Positions 4,994-7,140 of a stretch of DNA of 7,140 nucleotides are shown one piece after another. The DNA is taken from the NCBI GenBank assembly GCA_017610525.1, contig JAFCBW010000063.1, forward strand, positions 1 to 7,140. The letters are read 5' to 3'. A program made the position numbers and the translations under genes. Numbering within the stretch: position 1 is the stretch's first letter; each line of letters starts with the position of its first letter. Under the pieces are notes generated by a model that was given only the letters and a program-made list of their open reading frames with translations, was not told the origin of the DNA and ran no database searches. The DNA is from Candidatus Nanohalarchaeota archaeon (lineage in GTDB: Archaea > EX4484-52 > B79-G9).

Positions 4994-5693
4994 TGCCGAA
5001 TCTTCTTTTCCTGAGTCGGTACTCATCGACTGCTTTTATCAAGTCTTCTTTTTCAAATTCAGGCCATAGTTTGTCGCAAAAGTAAAGTTCACTGTAGGCT
5101 GTCTGCCAGATGAGGAAGCCGGATGTCCTTTGCTCGCCTGATGTTCTTATGACGAGGTCTGGGTCTGGTGTGCCGTTTGTGTATAGGTATTTCCTGTAAG
5201 TGTTTTCATTGATATTTTCCGGTTCTATTGTGTGATTCTTTACGGCTGATGCGATCTTTTTTGTGGCATCCAGAATCTCTTGGCGGCCGCCGTAGGCAAT
5301 TGCAAAGCTTATGGTGTAGTTATGATAATCTTTTGTTGCTTCCTCTGCTTTTTGGATGGCTTCCTGGACAGGTGCAGGTAACAGGTCTACTCTGCCAATG
5401 ACCTTGACTCTCACTTTGTTTTTATGTATCTTTTCCCGGGTTACAATGCTTAGGAATTCTTTTTCAAATATGTTCATCAGGTAGTTAAACTCTCTTTTTG
5501 GGCGGTCCATGTTTTCGATTGAGAATGACCACAATGTAATTTGCGGTATGTTTAGTTCCATGCACCAGTCAAGGACCTTCTCAACTTTCTTTGCGCCCCA
5601 GTCATGGCCTTGCCACGGGTTTTTCATGAGTCTTTTTGCAAATCTGCGATTGCCATCCATTATGATTCCCAGATGATTTATCTGATTTTCCAT
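4989..5693 (-). CDS. uppS: cis-prenyltransferase (undecaprenyl/polyprenyl diphosphate synthase)
   Basis: Condenses isopentenyl diphosphate onto an allylic starter, in archaea probably geranylgeranyl diphosphate, giving long Z-polyprenols that carry sugars for glycoprotein and surface glycan synthesis. All five conserved regions are present in 234 residues: HLGIIMDGNRRFA (7-19, catalytic Asp13), GHDWGAKKVE (29-38), LWSFSIENMDRP (54-65), AYGGRQEI (133-140) and DLVIRTSGEQRTSGFLIWQ (179-197) with the IPP-binding arginines 183 and 189, then AYSELYF and WPEF. The usual SNF reads SGF at 191-193. ATG 5693 is chosen over GTG 5702 because GTGAT four bases upstream acts as the ribosome binding site. It lies 39 bases after the geranylgeranyl reductase gene and is probably cotranscribed, though AT-rich boxes at 5716-5726 and 5736-5749 could give a separate promoter. 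Confidence 0.95.
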   Translation of the reverse strand: MENQINHLGIIMDGNRRFAKRLMKNPWQGHDWGAKKVEKVLDWCMELNIPQITLWSFSIENMDRPKREFNYLMNIFEKEFLSIVTREKIHKNKVRVKVIGRVDLLPAPVQEAIQKAEEATKDYHNYTISFAIAYGGRQEILDATKKIASAVKNHTIEPENINENTYRKYLYTNGTPDPDLVIRTSGEQRTSGFLIWQTAYSELYFCDKLWPEFEKEDLIKAVDEYRLRKRRFGK

Positions 5694-5715
5694 AAATATC
5701 ACAAGAATTCCCAGT

Positions 5716-5749
5716 CTTATAATATGGCTTGTTCACTTTAAATATTTTA
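5716..5749 (-). promoter_or_regulatory. Possible internal promoter for uppS
   Basis: Two minus-strand AT-rich boxes are visible: ATATTATAAG (about 5717-5726), centred about 28 nt before ATG 5693, and TAAAATATTTAAAG (5736-5749), which would give a leader of about 23 nt with the GTGAT site. The second lies inside the end of the reductase gene. Only mapping can tell whether either is used beside operon read-through. Confidence 0.35.
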
Positions 5750-6911
5750 CCAAAGTTGCAAGCCGGGGGTTTTTGAGCATTATCCTGATTAGTTTGTGTG
5801 TTTTTCCTTCTGTCAGGTCGAGAATGTCCTGGCCGCAGAGTGAGGATTGAGCCAGGTTCAGATCTGAGTCTGTCACTTTCTCGAGCAGGTGTACTATTTT
5901 TTCGATTTTTTTCAGGTTTTTTCCTCTTTTTTCCCACCAGAGTTTGTTGTACCTGTCCAGTGCGCTGTTTGAGGTGTCGCCGGATTTTATTGTATCAATT
6001 ATAACTTCTGTTGCAATCTCTGCGGAGAATGACGATTCTGCGAGCCCGCCGCCGTGAAGCGGGTTGACCTGGTGCGCAGCGTCGCCTATTGCAAGAAAAT
6101 TGTCTGTGGTCATGGATTCGAGGAAACCGCCGATGGGTATTCCGCCGGAGTTTTCTTCTATTATTGAGCCTTTGCTTATTTCTGGTTTGCCTGCTATCCA
6201 CTTGTCAAGGTAGTATTTTGCTGTTTTCCCGTTAGGGTTGCCTATGCCTATCCCGACGTTTGCAATGTGGCTTCCTTTCGGGAAAATCCAGATATATCCC
6301 CTGGGGGCGATGTCATTGCCGAGGTAAGTGTATATTTTGTGCGGGTCCGGGATGTCGATGTTTGCCATCTCATATTGGTATCCCGATTCTATGGTTTTTG
6401 GCGTGTTTCCTGATGGCAGTCCTGCGATTCGCGCGATTTTCGACTCTACGCCGTCTGCTGCGATGACTATTTTGCAGTATACGTCTTTCTGTTCCCCGTT
6501 GTATGTTAGTTTTACGCCTGCGATTTTGCCGCCTGCCCATATCAGGTCGAAAACATGGGCTTTTGTGTATATTTTCGCTCCTGCAATTGCTGCATCGTAT
6601 GCAATGAACTTGTCGAATACCTTGCGTTCAAGAATGTAGCCTCCTGGTTCTTTAGGCATTTCGATTGTTCCGCCGTTTGGAGTGATGACAATGCCACCGT
6701 CTATTGCCTGTGTGACAAAGCGCTCTTTGCCGGTATATCCTATGCGTTTCAGGTCCGGTAGTCCTATGCCTTCAGCACATCTTTTGGGTGCCCCGATTTC
6801 AGGCCTTTTTTCAAGGATGAGAACTTTCAGACCTTTTTTGGCACACAGTTTTCCTGTCAATGTGCCTGCAGGTCCTGCACCGATAATGATTATATCATAT
6901 TTTTGTTCCAT
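5733..6911 (-). CDS. Geranylgeranyl reductase family FAD enzyme (archaeal lipid saturation)
   Basis: Hydrogenates the geranylgeranyl double bonds of archaeal ether lipids or their precursors, giving the saturated phytanyl chains, at the membrane surface. The 392-residue length is normal. Motifs are DIIIIGAGPAG (6-16, FAD dinucleotide fold), the ribose-binding LILEKRPEIG (31-40), PKRCAEGIG (42-50) with the conserved Cys45 of this family, AADGVES (151-157), the substrate-pocket YIWIFPKG (206-213), and FLAIGDAAHQVNPLHGGGL (272-290), the second FAD contact. The ferredoxin immediately upstream is a probable electron donor, as known for Methanosarcina. The start at 6911 is fixed by GGAGTGA (6918-6924) six bases upstream, which shares a base with the ferredoxin stop codon. 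Related FixC-like dehydrogenases are an alternative, but the CAEG and YxWxFPKG motifs favour the reductase. Confidence 0.93.
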   Translation of the reverse strand: MEQKYDIIIIGAGPAGTLTGKLCAKKGLKVLILEKRPEIGAPKRCAEGIGLPDLKRIGYTGKERFVTQAIDGGIVITPNGGTIEMPKEPGGYILERKVFDKFIAYDAAIAGAKIYTKAHVFDLIWAGGKIAGVKLTYNGEQKDVYCKIVIAADGVESKIARIAGLPSGNTPKTIESGYQYEMANIDIPDPHKIYTYLGNDIAPRGYIWIFPKGSHIANVGIGIGNPNGKTAKYYLDKWIAGKPEISKGSIIEENSGGIPIGGFLESMTTDNFLAIGDAAHQVNPLHGGGLAESSFSAEIATEVIIDTIKSGDTSNSALDRYNKLWWEKRGKNLKKIEKIVHLLEKVTDSDLNLAQSSLCGQDILDLTEGKTHKLIRIMLKNPRLATLVKYLK

Positions 6912-6923
6912 AGTCAGTCACTC

Positions 6924-7106
6924 CTAAAGGTTGGTGGTTAATCTCAGTGCGTTGACAGGGCAGAATCTTGTGCAGATATCGCATTCAATGCATTTGTTTT
7001 CATCAACTTCAAGCACCATGTTTTTTAGTGTGAGCGCATCTTTTGGGCATATTGATACGCATCCTGCGCATGATAAGCATTTGTTTTTGTCGATCTTTAA
7101 TACCAT
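6924..7106 (-). CDS. 2[4Fe-4S] ferredoxin, likely electron donor to the reductase
   Basis: A 60-residue bacterial-type dicluster ferredoxin. The two motifs are CLSCAGCVSICPKDA and CIECDICTRFCPVNA, each with the CxxCxxCxxxCP pattern that binds one 4Fe-4S cluster, so all eight ligands are present. It carries single electrons at low potential in the cytoplasm. The stop codon is 12 bases from the start of the geranylgeranyl reductase and overlaps that gene's ribosome binding site, so translation is probably coupled and the reductase is the likely partner. The start at ATG 7106 is preceded by AGGTGA at five bases; a GTG at 7115 would overlap that site. The operon may begin beyond the right edge, since no promoter is visible in the last 34 bases. 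Confidence 0.95.
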   Translation of the reverse strand: MVLKIDKNKCLSCAGCVSICPKDALTLKNMVLEVDENKCIECDICTRFCPVNALRLTTNL

Positions 7107-7140
7107 ATAGGTCACCTGCCCGTCAGTCTATCAGTACATC

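Overview
The window looks like chromosomal DNA from an archaeon of moderate GC content. The gene set is archaeal: a geranylgeranyl reductase with its own small ferredoxin, a class I-alpha glutamine synthetase beside an Lrp-type regulator, a KsgA/Dim1 rRNA dimethylase, and a TtuA/Ncs6-like protein. The control signals agree. AT-rich TATA boxes are centred about 24-28 nt upstream of the start codons of ksgA, the TtuA-like gene and a small ORF at 4507, which points to leaderless mRNAs. GGAG/GGTG-type ribosome binding sites precede glnA, the regulator at 4573, the reductase and the ferredoxin. A reduced isoprenoid lipid pathway fits a euryarchaeal or Altiarchaeota-like lineage better than the most reduced DPANN groups, but I cannot name a taxon.

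Layout, left to right. An Lrp/AsnC regulator (46-489, minus) is divergent from glnA (649-1986, plus). A convergent gap (1987-2205) packed with hairpins at about 28-nt spacing separates glnA from ksgA (2206-3021, minus). The divergent region 3022-3365 carries two long stem-loops with identical hexaloops, a third inverted repeat, and two overlapping palindromes next to the TATA box of a divergent TtuA-like gene (3366-4166, plus). Region 4167-4506 holds a second copy of the paired-hairpin element, a T-tract, short direct repeats and a strong TATA box. A 21-codon leaderless ORF (4507-4572) follows, in frame with and directly abutting a winged-helix regulator (4573-4980, plus). On the minus strand, the right third is a lipid operon: ferredoxin (6924-7106), geranylgeranyl reductase (5733-6911) and cis-prenyltransferase (4989-5693).

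How the genes work together. Lrp and glnA probably form a nitrogen-assimilation unit. The ferredoxin can supply electrons to the reductase that saturates archaeal lipid chains, and the cis-prenyltransferase draws on the same geranylgeranyl-diphosphate pool to make long polyprenols. KsgA modifies 16S rRNA. The TtuA-like protein resembles tRNA-thiolation enzymes, but its ATP loop and iron-sulfur ligands are altered, so its activity is uncertain. The least explained material is the intergenic structured DNA, especially the paired-hairpin element seen after glnA and again after the TtuA-like gene.
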